Part shown: piece by piece, positions 55,226-64,000 of the stretch
How positions within the stretch are numbered: the stretch's first letter is position 1
Layout of the letters: every line of letters begins with the position of its first letter
NCBI RefSeq assembly: GCF_016808335.1
Contig: NC_053147.1
Coordinates: 17,346,913-17,410,912 of the forward strand
Source of the DNA: Panicum virgatum
Taxonomy: Eukaryota; Streptophyta; Magnoliopsida; Poales; Poaceae
DNA length: 64,000 nucleotides
Reading direction: 5' to 3'
Notes under the pieces: generated by a model
The model's database searches: none
What the model saw: only the letters and a program-made list of their open reading frames with translations
What the model was told of the DNA's origin: nothing
Program-made: the position numbers and the translations under genes

Positions 55226-55984
55226 ATGCCGCCACCGCCGCCAACCATCCGCCTGGGGCCCCCGCACCCGTACCTGACGACCCACGGAGGCAAGGTCGCG
55301 AGGCTGCACCTGTACGACTGGGTTGTGCTGGCCCTTCTCGTCGCCATCGACGTGGGGCTCAACCTCATCGAGCCGTTCCACCGGTTCGTCGGCGAGGACA
55401 TGATGGCCGAGCTCCGGTACCCGCTGAAGAGCAACATCGTCCCCGTCTGGGCCGTGCCGGTACATCTTTCCTTGCAAAAAAAAAAAGAACAAGAAAAACT
55501 ATATATTTCACTGGATTAAAACATCGCTGTCTTGAGAACAAGAAAATCATTTCGCTGGATAATATTAAAGATCGCTGTTTTCAAATTGGGCAGATATACG
55601 CAGTCATCGGGCCGATCATCATCATCGTCGGGATCTACATGAAGCAGAGGAACGTGTCTGACATGCACCATGCCATTCTAGGCAAGCTCTTCTTGCAGTG
55701 GCGTCCCTTTGCTCTGGTTGTTCTTCTGCAGCTGTGCTGGTATGTTCTGACATGTGGTTGCCCGTGGCTGTCTGAGCAGGCCTTCTGTTCTCCGTGCTCG
55801 TCACCAGCGTCCTGACCGACGCGATCAAGGACGGAGGTGGCCGGCCGCGCCCCAATTTCTTTTGGCGCTGCTTCCCTGACGGGGTGACGGTGAGTTCTGT
55901 TCTGATTTTTTTTTTCAGATTTGCTCCTGGTCAACTGATTGACAAGCGAATAAGAGTTTCAGCCTGCTGTTTAGAAACCGAATA

Positions 55985-56165
55985 AGAGTTTTGGTAGACT
56001 CGGACGGCTGCCGCTTCTCTTCGCTGGATGTGGCTGGTAACTATTGCTGATTTATTACGAGAGAAAAGTACTACTGGTTGGCTGATGACTAGTTGTTGGT
56101 GCTGATTTAGTATGAGAGAAAAACATTACTGGCTAATTAGCTGACAAACCAAACGAACAGAATGT
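55985..56165. mobile_element. Possible MITE in the LPP intron
   Basis: The segment contains GAGAGAAAAACATTACTGGCTAATTAGCTGACAAACCAAACGAAC, related in part to the MITE at 29308 (shared GAGAGAAAAACA, opposite orientation). The ends are not resolved. Confidence is low. Confidence 0.35.
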
Positions 56166-56397
56166 GATATCCTGAACCACCATGGCCTGAACAGTAGAAA
56201 TTTCAAAGTTCGTTTTCTTGTTTCTTTTTCACGCCACAATGTGACGCGCCATGACCTCATTGCTCCATGATTCGATGTGTCGCTATCATAAATTCAAAGG
56301 TTCAACAACATCACCTCACAAGTCAAAGTCATATGCCACGCCGACCCGGCTGTGATCAAAGAAGGGCACAAAAGCTTCCCGAGTGGCCATAGCTCAA

Positions 56398-56713
56398 GGC
56401 CCGTTTATTTTGTGCCGTGATAGTGAATAGTAACATTTTAACTGTTAATTACGGTGTCAAATAAAACCAATTTACAAAACTAACTTCAGAACCCCGCGCT
56501 AGTGACTCTGAAGAATCTAATGAGGTCTTTGGCTTAGAGGATGGTTACTGTAGCATCATTGTAGCAATTCATCAATTAATTACCGTCATTAGATTCATCG
56601 TGAAAAGTTACACTCATCCCTGAAAAGATTTTGCAAATAGACTTCATTTATTCTTTCATGCGAAGACTAGAAGAGGCGCACTAGAATCCTAGCGCGCGAA
56701 CCAAACGAGGCCC
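56398..56713. mobile_element. MITE disrupting the LPP exon
   Basis: The ends GGCCCGTTTATTTTG and CGCGAACCAAACGAGGCCC are imperfect inverses. The interior has GGTTACTGTAGCA and TTAGATTCATCGTGAAAAG. It starts at the base after the codons for the PAP2 PSGH motif, so it truncates that exon. No clear target duplication was seen. Confidence 0.65.
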
Positions 56714-56814
56714 ATGTACGTGGGTGACCTCCTGCAACTCTGAAAACCATCTGCTCCAAGAAATCTTTGCCGAATCTGCAAAATACTCGGTTAGACACAT
56801 TAAATATTTGGACA

Positions 56815-57065
56815 CATGCATGAAGTATTAAATAAAATTTATTTGCAAAACTTTTTGCACGGTTGGGTCGTGAATCGCGAGATGAATCTAATGAGACTAC
56901 TTAATTCATGATTTGCAACGGTGATGCTACAATAAATATATGTTAATTATGAATTAATCATGGATTAATTAGTCTTATTAGATTCGTCTCGTGATTTATA
57001 ACTCATATATGCAAAAAGTTTTATAAACAAATTTTATTTAATACTTCTAAATATAGTAAAATTTT
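56815..57065. repeat. Foldback (long inverted repeat) element
   Basis: The left arm ATGAAGTATTAAATAAAATT then GAGATGAATCTAATGAGACT is complementary to the right arm AGTCTTATTAGATTCGTCTC then AATTTTATTTAATACTTC, with a loop near 56930. It belongs to the same broad family as the Tourist-type MITEs (ACACATGCATGAAGTATTAAA). Confidence 0.75.
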
Positions 57066-57395
57066 CTTTCAAAAAATTTACGCCAAAAAATCTAAACAAA
57101 CCCTAGGAATCGCTTTTGTGTTCATGTACAGGGTCCTTCGCGGGGCTAGGCTTCCTATCATGCAAAAAGACTAATGCGGTCAAGCAAAAAAGAACAAGAG
57201 TGTAAGACTGGATGGCTGATGCTTTACCCGTGGAGTTGCAGGATTTTGGCCTCACGCGTACTTTGATCACATTCTTAACCCCGAGGGAGAGCGCCAAGTG
57301 CAGTCAACAACCAACTCGAGTAACATTCTCTCCGATTCCATGGAAAAAGGCCACCGAGCTCGGTGACCGACTGCCGCCGTGTTACGATCCGCGCG

Positions 57396-57673
57396 GTTCC
57401 CTGTCGATCTGACGGCCGCAGACCGGCCAACCGTCGAGGCAGTCGCACGTCAGCTAGCAAAGACAACTACTCCTACCAAACAGCAGCGACATAGATTAGT
57501 CGATTAAAAATTTTCAAAAAAAAAGTTTAGTGCATTGGTGCGGTAAAAACACATGGAGTATTTGACGGACTTATCTCAGTTCGTACTAGACGGGAGGGTA
57601 CGGTGGATAAGGATTCCGGCAGCACGGCATCTCAATCAATTGGCTGCGAATATCTGACGGGAAGGATGCGTCA
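57396..57673. repeat. Copy B of the duplicated segment
   Basis: It shares CCCTGTCGATCTGACGGCCG, CACGTCAGCTAGCAAAG, CAAACAGCAGC and TTGGCTGCGAAT...CTGACGGGAA in the same order with 47550-47870, with indels and substitutions. It is non-coding and ends at the LINE. Confidence 0.75.
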
Positions 57674-58087
57674 ATGGCATTGCTAAAGCGACTTCCTCCA
57701 AATCCAGGGACCAGGACCAGCAGGCCTCGGAGGAGATGGGTGAGGTGCCTGAGCGCGCTCCTGGCGACTCAGGAGGCGACACTGCCGCGGCCGGCCTCCC
57801 CGACGCTGGCAGCCACTCCCACCTCTGCTTCCCCCGCCTGAGCTCCATCCACCCTCCTCTCCTTCCGCTACCCACCACCATTCTTCCTGCTTCACACCCC
57901 TTGGCGCTACTGTTCCGTTGCCGCGACGTTCGGTGCGCCCTGCTCGACGCCGCGCTCTCCCCAATCCTCCCCGCGCGAGCCAGTCCCGCTTCCCCTCGAC
58001 GGCCGCTGCCTCCGACCCCGCAACAAAGGCAATGCCATCAACCTCCCTGGCGGACTCCTCCGATGGAGTGTCACGTCGTCGTCCCCT

Positions 58088-60853
58088 GTGCCAACACCTG
58101 GCCAGGTACGCAGTTCTCGGACTATGCTCTCCTCCATTTTTCACCAACTGTCCGTCCCTGCCACCTCGGGGCCTCTCAGCTCGCCGGAGGGATCCTTTTG
58201 GATCCGGCCTGAACCGGGCTCCTCTGTTGCTACTACTTCTCAAGTGGGCAATGCGCTGAACTTCCGGTTCGCCCGCCCGCCGCGCCGGTTCAAGGTCATC
58301 CAACTTGGGCCCGACCTCTTCTCCGCTCGCGCGGCAAACAACAACCTCGCCTCGCTCATCACCTCGCGTGGGCGATGCAAGGTCGGCAGCGTGCCTCTCC
58401 TCCTCTTTCCCACCCTCACCGCGGCCATGGCCGGCGGCAGTGTCCTTGGTGCGCGGGAATGTGACGTCAGCACCCCCGTTCAAACTTCCAACGGCCAGGC
58501 CACTGTTCGTCCCCCTCCTCGTGCTCCTGGGCCGGCTCCTTCCGGCCCAACAAGCGCCTCTGCTCTTGGCATTCACTCCGCCTCCATCACCCTGTTAGGA
58601 GAGCCATCCGTCGCCATTGCTGCTTCTGCTCCATATCTGCAGGAAATCGGGAAGAGTCACTCTGGCGCTGAATCTTCCCTCTATCCTGCTGACCCCTGTT
58701 CTGCCGCGCATTCAACTCCTGGGCATGCCCGGTCAGCTCGCGCGCCAAACGGCTGTCCCGCCTCTAGCGCGCCGAACGGATGTCAACTCGATCAGGTCTA
58801 CGCAACTACGGCGATCACCGGCGACTCTACTCCATTGTCACATCCCCTTGCGGCGCGACCATACCTTATGGCACTCCTCGCCCCCGCCTCTGTGCCTTTA
58901 AAAACCCCCAGCGGCACCCGTCTCCGACGTGCCCGCTCTCCACCAGCCGTGCTTCCGCTGCCTCGCCACCGATCACCTCGTTGACGACTGCCGGGACCCT
59001 ATGCGGTGTCGTCAGTGCCTCTGCTACGGCCACCGCAGGGCGTCGTGCTCGATGGCTGGCCCGGCCTCGCTTTGGGCGCGGGTCGCCCGCGGGGCGGCGC
59101 GCCCCGACAGTGACGACTCCGACTCGCCACCGCGGCCGCGCGCACCACCACCTCTCGGTGCACGACTGCTTGGGAGTGCGTTGCTCGGGAGGGCAATCGG
59201 GCGGTCGCCGACGCTTGACGGTCGCTCCCCAAGACTGGGCGCCACACCTCCTTCGCCACCATCAGGCGTCATCCACTGCTCCCCTGGTTATCCCCGGGAG
59301 CGACGTCGTGCCGCCGCCGTCAGGTTTGCCGATGCCGTCCGTTCTCCTGCCGCCGACATCTTGCACTCCCACCGCCCCCGTGCTTGGCGTGCAGCAACCC
59401 CCTACCCCCCCTCCTGCTGCTCCACCCGCTGGTGATAACTTTGCCACCGGAAATGAGTATGCCGAGGTCCACATGCCCAGCGTGGACATGGAGTCCTGTC
59501 GCCGCCTCGCCTACGCCTTCGTCGAGCCTGCATGCACTGATCCAGGGCTCTTCATCCGCAACGCCCTGGAGCAGCGTGGCGGCGACCCCCCCTTTCCGCC
59601 TGGCTCCCTCCTCCTACGGGACCATGATGGTGGTGTTCCGGCACGTGTTCTTCCGGGAGGAGGTGATGCGTCGTGGGCTGCTTCGCCTGGACGGTTACAC
59701 GCTGCGGCTGGAGCGCCACGAGGAGGCTGACTTCAGGTTTGTCTGCCGCTACCGCCGGCTGGCGGTCCTTGCTGCGACTAAGTTTCCCCCCGAGCACTGG
59801 ACTCGGGATGGCATTATACGCGCCTTCCAGGTCTACGGCCCAGTCTGCAGCATCGACAAAGAGTGCCTCAAGGCCGTGGACGAGAGTCAGCCTGGTGCTG
59901 CTTCCGGCGCTGATATCGCCGACTACTCCGCCGTCAGGGTGCTCGTCCTCCTCGACAATGTGTCCACCGTCAAGCCCTCGCTCGTAGTCTGCAACTTGGC
60001 TGGCACTCTGGCCGGCATCGCCAGGGTGCGCGTTGTGCGGTGCTGGGCGAACCCAGAAGGCGCTCCTCTCCCCCAGGACTCAGAGTTCTCCGACTGGGGG
60101 GACACTGATGGCGGCAACGACAACTCCTCTGCTGGACCGTCCGATTTCGGCCCGGGTTGGCACTGCCCTCTCGGCCCGCCTGGAAGCGGAGGGGAGGCCG
60201 TGGCCGCCCACTACAGCTCGGGGGGGCTCCCCGCTGGGCTCTCTACTGCCGGGGGTGGGCCGTCCTCGCCAGCTCGCTGGGCGCTGGGCCGGCCGCTGTA
60301 CCCGTTCGTGCCCCTGTGGACGTTCGCGGCTGGCGCGCTCACTGTGCTTGGACGTGTGCTCTCCCTCGCCGGCGTGCCGCATCTGGTGATCAGGGACCTG
60401 CCGCCTCCGCGGACCCCTGCCTCCACCACTCCCCCAAGTCAGATCGGCGCCGCCTCGCCTGTGCACCGCTCTCCCTCCTGCATCCCCTCCGTGGAGGACC
60501 TCCTTGCGGCGGAGGAACACGAGGCCAGCGTGTGGCGGCGTCGTGTTCGCCGCAAGCGCGCCCAAGACGTTGCTGCCAAAGACCGCCGACACAGCCTCCG
60601 CCTTGCCGCCAGGGAAGAGCCTTTCTACATCGACGCCACCTCCAAGGCTTCCCGCGTCAAGGCGGCTCAGCGGGACCTCGCGCGCACCTCCGCTCGCATG
60701 CGGGAGGCGCTGGCGCGGTCCGGCGTTCTGGAGCGCCCTGCCCCCCAGAAGATCTCAGCGCGTGACCTCTGCTGCCTGGGGTGTGCCTGTGGCCTGCCTA
60801 GCCTCTCCACCGCCGGCGACGACGCCGACCCCGGTGTGGTGCCAAAGGCTTGA
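58088..60853 (+). pseudogene. LINE ORF1 (gag-like) with CCHC zinc knuckles, frameshifted
   Basis: The protein reads through three frames. One frame (58088-58984) begins MPTPGQV and includes NALNFRFARPPRRFKVIQLG. Another (58929-about 59100) carries two zinc knuckles at 58950-59048: CFRCLATDHLVDDC and CRQCLCYGHRRASC (C-X2-C-X4-H-X4-C). Then a frame around 59440-59600 has MPSVDMESCRRLAYAFVEPA. Finally 59600-60853 has MVVFRHVFFREEVMRRGLL, RLAVLAATKFPPEHWTRDG and a basic C-terminus. Such ORF1 proteins bind the element RNA. At least two frameshifts are needed to join these parts, so it is inactive unless the consensus shifts are artefacts. The exact start is uncertain. Confidence 0.7.
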
Positions 60854-61238
60854 TGATGTTTTTTTTTCCGTTTGTGTTGCGTGCTGGGGCTTCTCCACTA
60901 GGGAGATCCCCTTGGCTGGGCATGGTCCTGTTCTCCATGTTCGAGCTGCTCATCCCCTTCTGGGAGAGCGTCTGTCTCTCTGGCCTGATGCTTTGCTCGG
61001 CCTCCCTGCGCTAGGTCGTGAGCGCATGGTGATTTGTTATGTGTTGTACTCTCGGTTGTTCGTGTCCCGGTGTTGCAGCTGCCGGTGTAACTTGTGCGCT
61101 GCCATGGGTAGGGCGCCGACCTCAGTTGGGTCTGGCTTGTTGTACGCCCCTACCTCATGCCATAATATAAGTGCTTTGTTTGTGTACTGCTGGTGTTTGT
61201 TCTGTGTGTTATGAATCGCCAACTCTCCTTTTTGCTCT

Positions 61239-64000
61239 TGGAATGTTCGCGGTCTAGGACAGACCATGCGCCGCGACGATGTGCTGGCTGAACTCATCTC
61301 TGCTCGTCCTACCTTTGTGGCGCTCCAAGAAACCAAACTGCAGTCCCTTGAGGTGCACAAGCCGTCCTCGTTCCTGCCTTGCCGTCTCCAGAGTTGTGTT
61401 GCGCGCAATGCCATCGGCGCGTCCGGTGGAATGCTCACGGCCTGGGACCAGCAGGTCTGCTCCCAGATCGGCACGGGATGTCGCCCCTTCACGCTTACTA
61501 CGAAATTCAAACTCGCCTCAGATGCCTCCGAGTTCACCCTTACGAATGTGTACGCGCCAGTACGCCGGGATGAGAAACAAGCCTTCTTTACTGAGCTTGT
61601 GTCCGTTGCTGCAACCATTTGTGGCGCGTGGATTGTGATTGGTGACTTCAATCTCACTCGCGACCCTGCGGACAAAAACAACGATAACTTCAACTTTGCT
61701 GAAGCAAATAACTTCAACGATCTTATAAATGCTCTTTGTCTCATTGAAATCCCACTGGCTGACCGGGCGTACACTTGGAGCAACAACCGGGCCGATCCAA
61801 CCCTGGTGAGGCTTGACAGGTGCTTTGTCAATGTGGAATGGGATGCGATCTTCCCCAACACCACTCTCTCCTCCCTAACCTGTTTCTGCTCTGAACATGT
61901 TCCCTTGCTCCTCACTGCCTGCACTAGGATTCCACGTGGTTCATGCTTTCGCTTCGAGAACTCGTGGCTGGTTCGGCACGACTTCCGCTCTGTAATCCTT
62001 GCTGCTCTTAGCCAGCCAACGCACGGTGAGGTCGCCAAAGGCTTTATCCTGAAGCTCAAACACTGCCGGGGTGCCTATCGCTATTGGGCCAAGCGCCTCC
62101 CACCACTTGAACAAAGAGCTACTGACATCAGAATTCTCATCAAGGCCTTGGATCTTCTAGAGGAGCAATGTTCACATCATCCTGATGAGCTGCACCTATG
62201 CCGTGCTGCTGTCCAGGGCCTCCAGGACACTCACGCCGAAAGCCTGGCATTTTGGCGCCAGCGTTTCAGCTCTCGACTTGCCGTCGAGTGGGACGAAAAC
62301 TCCTGGTTTTTTCACGCTGCTGTGTCTGGCCGACGGCGTAGGAACAACATCGCCGCCCTAGTCAGCGAGAGCGGCACGGTCACCACTCATAGTGCGAAAA
62401 GTGCCATCCTGCATAATCTCTACTTGGAACTTCTTGGACGCAGCCGCGACGTCTCTTGGAGCTTTGCGTTATAGGAACTCTACCAGTCCCTTGATCTTGC
62501 TTCTTGGGATCTCTCCGCCCCTTTCAGCGCAAGCGAAATCACTACCGCTCTCTTCTCCATGGATATGAATGCTAGTCCGGGGCCAGATGGTTTTGGCCCA
62601 TCTTTCTACAAGCATTTTTGGGGGCTCCTTCGAGACGACATTCTTAGCCTGTTCAACAGCTTCCATGCTGGTTGCTTGGATCTCGATGGCCTCAATCGTA
62701 CGCTACTGGTCCTGCTTCCCAAGAAAGAAGGCATCTGCACTGCTGACACCTTCCGGCCCATCTCCCTGCAGAATTGCCCCATGAAACTGTTCACAAAGGT
62801 CATGGTTAACAGGCTCAAACCCGCCATTCCCACCATCATCGATGCCGACCAAACAGGGTTCGTGCAGGGACGGTGCATCGCAGAAAACTTCGTGTATGCG
62901 GCTGATCTCCTAAGCTGCTGCTACAAATGCAAAGTATGCACCGCCATTCTCAAGCTTGACTTCAAGAAGGCTTTCGATTCCGTCTAATGGTCCAGTCTGG
63001 ACAAGATTTTGGCTGCACGAGGGTTTGATCAACGGTGGCGAAACTGGGTCTCCTCCATTCTCACGAGTGGCAAGACAGCGATCATGCTTAATGGCACCCC
63101 TGGTCGTTGGATACAATGTAGACGCGGCCCCCGTCAGGGAGACCCACTCTCTCCATATCTGTTCATCATTGTGGCTGACGTTTTGCAGCGCCTCATCCGC
63201 CAAGCTTCTAACCGTGGTGAAATCCAGCACCCACTTGATCCCAACTTACCATGCCCGGTTCTTCAGTACGCTGACGACACATTGATCTTGACTCGAGGTG
63301 ACGTCGCATCCATGGTGGCTCTGAAACGCATCCTTGATGCCTTTTCCCAAGCAACCGGCCTTGTGATCAATTTCCACAAGTCAACCTTTGTCCCAATGCA
63401 CGTTGGCGATGACACTGCAGCGGAGATGGCTTCTGTCCTTGGGTGCAGCATCTCCACTTTCCCCCAAACTTACCTGGGGCTTCCACTGTCACAGCACAAG
63501 CTCAAATGCATAGATTACCAGCCTCTCATCACTTCCTTTGATTGCTACCTCGCTGGCTGAAAAGCACGGCTGCTCAGCACGGGTGGCTGCCTTGTTCTTG
63601 TCAACTCTGTACTAGGCAGCCTCCCCATCTATTACATGTCTTCTATCCTACTGCCGAAGACGGTCAGAGAAATCCTCGACGCCAAAAGACGTGCTTTCCT
63701 TTGGACGGGAGAAGAAAAATGCCACGGCTCAAGTTGCTTGGTGGCCTGGGAGGACGTGTGCAAAACCAAGGAACAAGGCGGCCTCGGTGTCAAGAACTTG
63801 GAGAACATGAACCACTGTCTCCTCCTCAAGTTTGTTCACAGAATGCATGACACGAGCACACCGCCCTGGAAACAGTGGCTTCATTCCCATGGTGGTGAAG
63901 ACTCCTACCTGGGCAAAATCCTCTCCAGTGAACTCCAACGCTACCAGAGCTTGACCACTGCCAGGATTGGCACTGGTGAGCATGTTGCCTTCTGGCATGA
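61239..64000 (+). pseudogene. LINE ORF2: endonuclease and reverse transcriptase, three in-frame stops
   Basis: The frame starts near SWNVRGLGQTMRR (first ATG 61266). The APE-type endonuclease spans about 61240-61930: ALQETKL (catalytic Glu), IVIGDFNLTRDP (Asp/Asn), and FCSEHVPLLL (His near the end). The reverse transcriptase shows NASPGPDGFGPSFYK, FRPISLQNC, LDFKKAFDSV, GPRQGDPLSPYLF and YADDTLI (63267-63278), then QTYLGLPL and AFLWTGEEKCHGSSCLVAW. Stops at 62472 (TAG), 62985 (TAA) and 63558 (TGA) interrupt one otherwise continuous frame. The encoded enzyme would nick target DNA and prime reverse transcription. It is inactive as read and continues beyond the window. Confidence 0.85.

Larger units (their letters stand above)
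55226..57366 (+). pseudogene. LPP: Lipid phosphate phosphatase (PAP2 family), broken
   Basis: Exon 1 (55226-55459) gives the LPP N-terminus: HLYDWVVLALLVAIDVGLN, IEPFHRFVGEDMM, RYPLKSNIVPVWAVP. Exon 2 (55591-about 55680) gives IYAVIGPIIIIVGIYMKQRN and HHAILG with a GC donor. Exon 3 (about 55776-55886) gives [20 protein letters not shown] plus [14 protein letters not shown] (PAP2 motif 1). A remnant near 56325-56395 gives [20 protein letters not shown] (motif 2), and the last exon (57242-57366) gives FWPHAYFDHIL, PEGERQVQS, ending at TGA. The stretch with later membrane helices and motif 3 (SR-X5-H-X3-D) is absent. A MITE sits directly after PSGHSS and the frame into that exon is not clean. 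LPPs dephosphorylate phosphatidate and related lipids at membranes. This copy should be inactive. Confidence 0.85.
57680..64000 (+). mobile_element. L1-type LINE (non-LTR retrotransposon), truncated by the window
   Basis: The element consists of a GC-rich 5' part, ORF1 with CCHC knuckles (frameshifted), a spacer, and ORF2 with endonuclease and reverse transcriptase running off the right edge. The left boundary is approximate, placed at the end of the duplicated segment. The poly(A) tail and target duplication are outside the window. Confidence 0.85.

Overview
This window is nuclear DNA from a flowering plant, and almost certainly from a grass (Poaceae, probably panicoid). The evidence is intron-containing genes with plant-specific families (type-2 lipid-transfer proteins, a reticulon-like RTNLB, a PP6/FyPP phosphatase, a WEB-type coiled-coil protein), very GC-rich first exons, and a dense load of grass-type transposons: CACTA, Helitron, PIF/Harbinger with Tourist-like MITEs, hAT, Copia and an L1-type LINE. 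I see no prokaryotic, organellar or viral genes. The species cannot be named from the sequence alone.

Layout. 1-8.8 kb: two divergent type-2 nsLTP genes on the minus strand (1360-1680, 4441-4728), then an intact five-exon reticulon-like gene (6492-7796, plus). 8.9-10.9 kb: the 3' end of a Copia element whose LTR carries a small Helitron. 10.9-13.2 kb: GC-rich sequence with at most a doubtful gene. 13,266-28,885: a minus-strand Helitron (PIF1 helicase remnant) split by an 11.3-kb CACTA transposon (13,379-24,681; AAA target duplication). The CACTA carries a tnp2-type transposase frame and a second gene ending in a Ulp1-like cysteine protease. 29-31.7 kb: a hAT deletion derivative and several MITEs. 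31,987-35,443: a ten-exon PP6-type phosphatase gene. 35,767-38,255: a PIF/Harbinger element with truncated transposase. 38.4-47.4 kb: a small hypothetical gene, a WEB-family gene (40,223-41,895), a solo LTR and a five-exon RING-H2 E3 ligase gene on the minus strand (44,239-47,387), with a Helitron in its largest intron. 48,342-53,932: a complete but decayed Copia-type element (two LTRs, ATCAT target duplication). 55.2-57.4 kb: a lipid phosphate phosphatase gene broken by MITE insertion and loss of its middle exons. 57.7 kb to the right edge: an L1-type LINE with frameshifts in ORF1 and three in-frame stops in ORF2.

The host genes look unrelated and independently transcribed. Exon joins were checked by reading frame and splice sites only, without transcript data. 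The most unusual object is the CACTA: its two promoters are each preceded by related GGCACCGGTT-type palindromic arrays, it carries a protease with a complete-looking catalytic set, and a tRNA-like unit with A box, B box and T-run lies between its two genes. Other notable points are GC-AG introns in two genes, a duplicated segment flanking the 48-57 kb block, and an in-frame hAT deletion protein.
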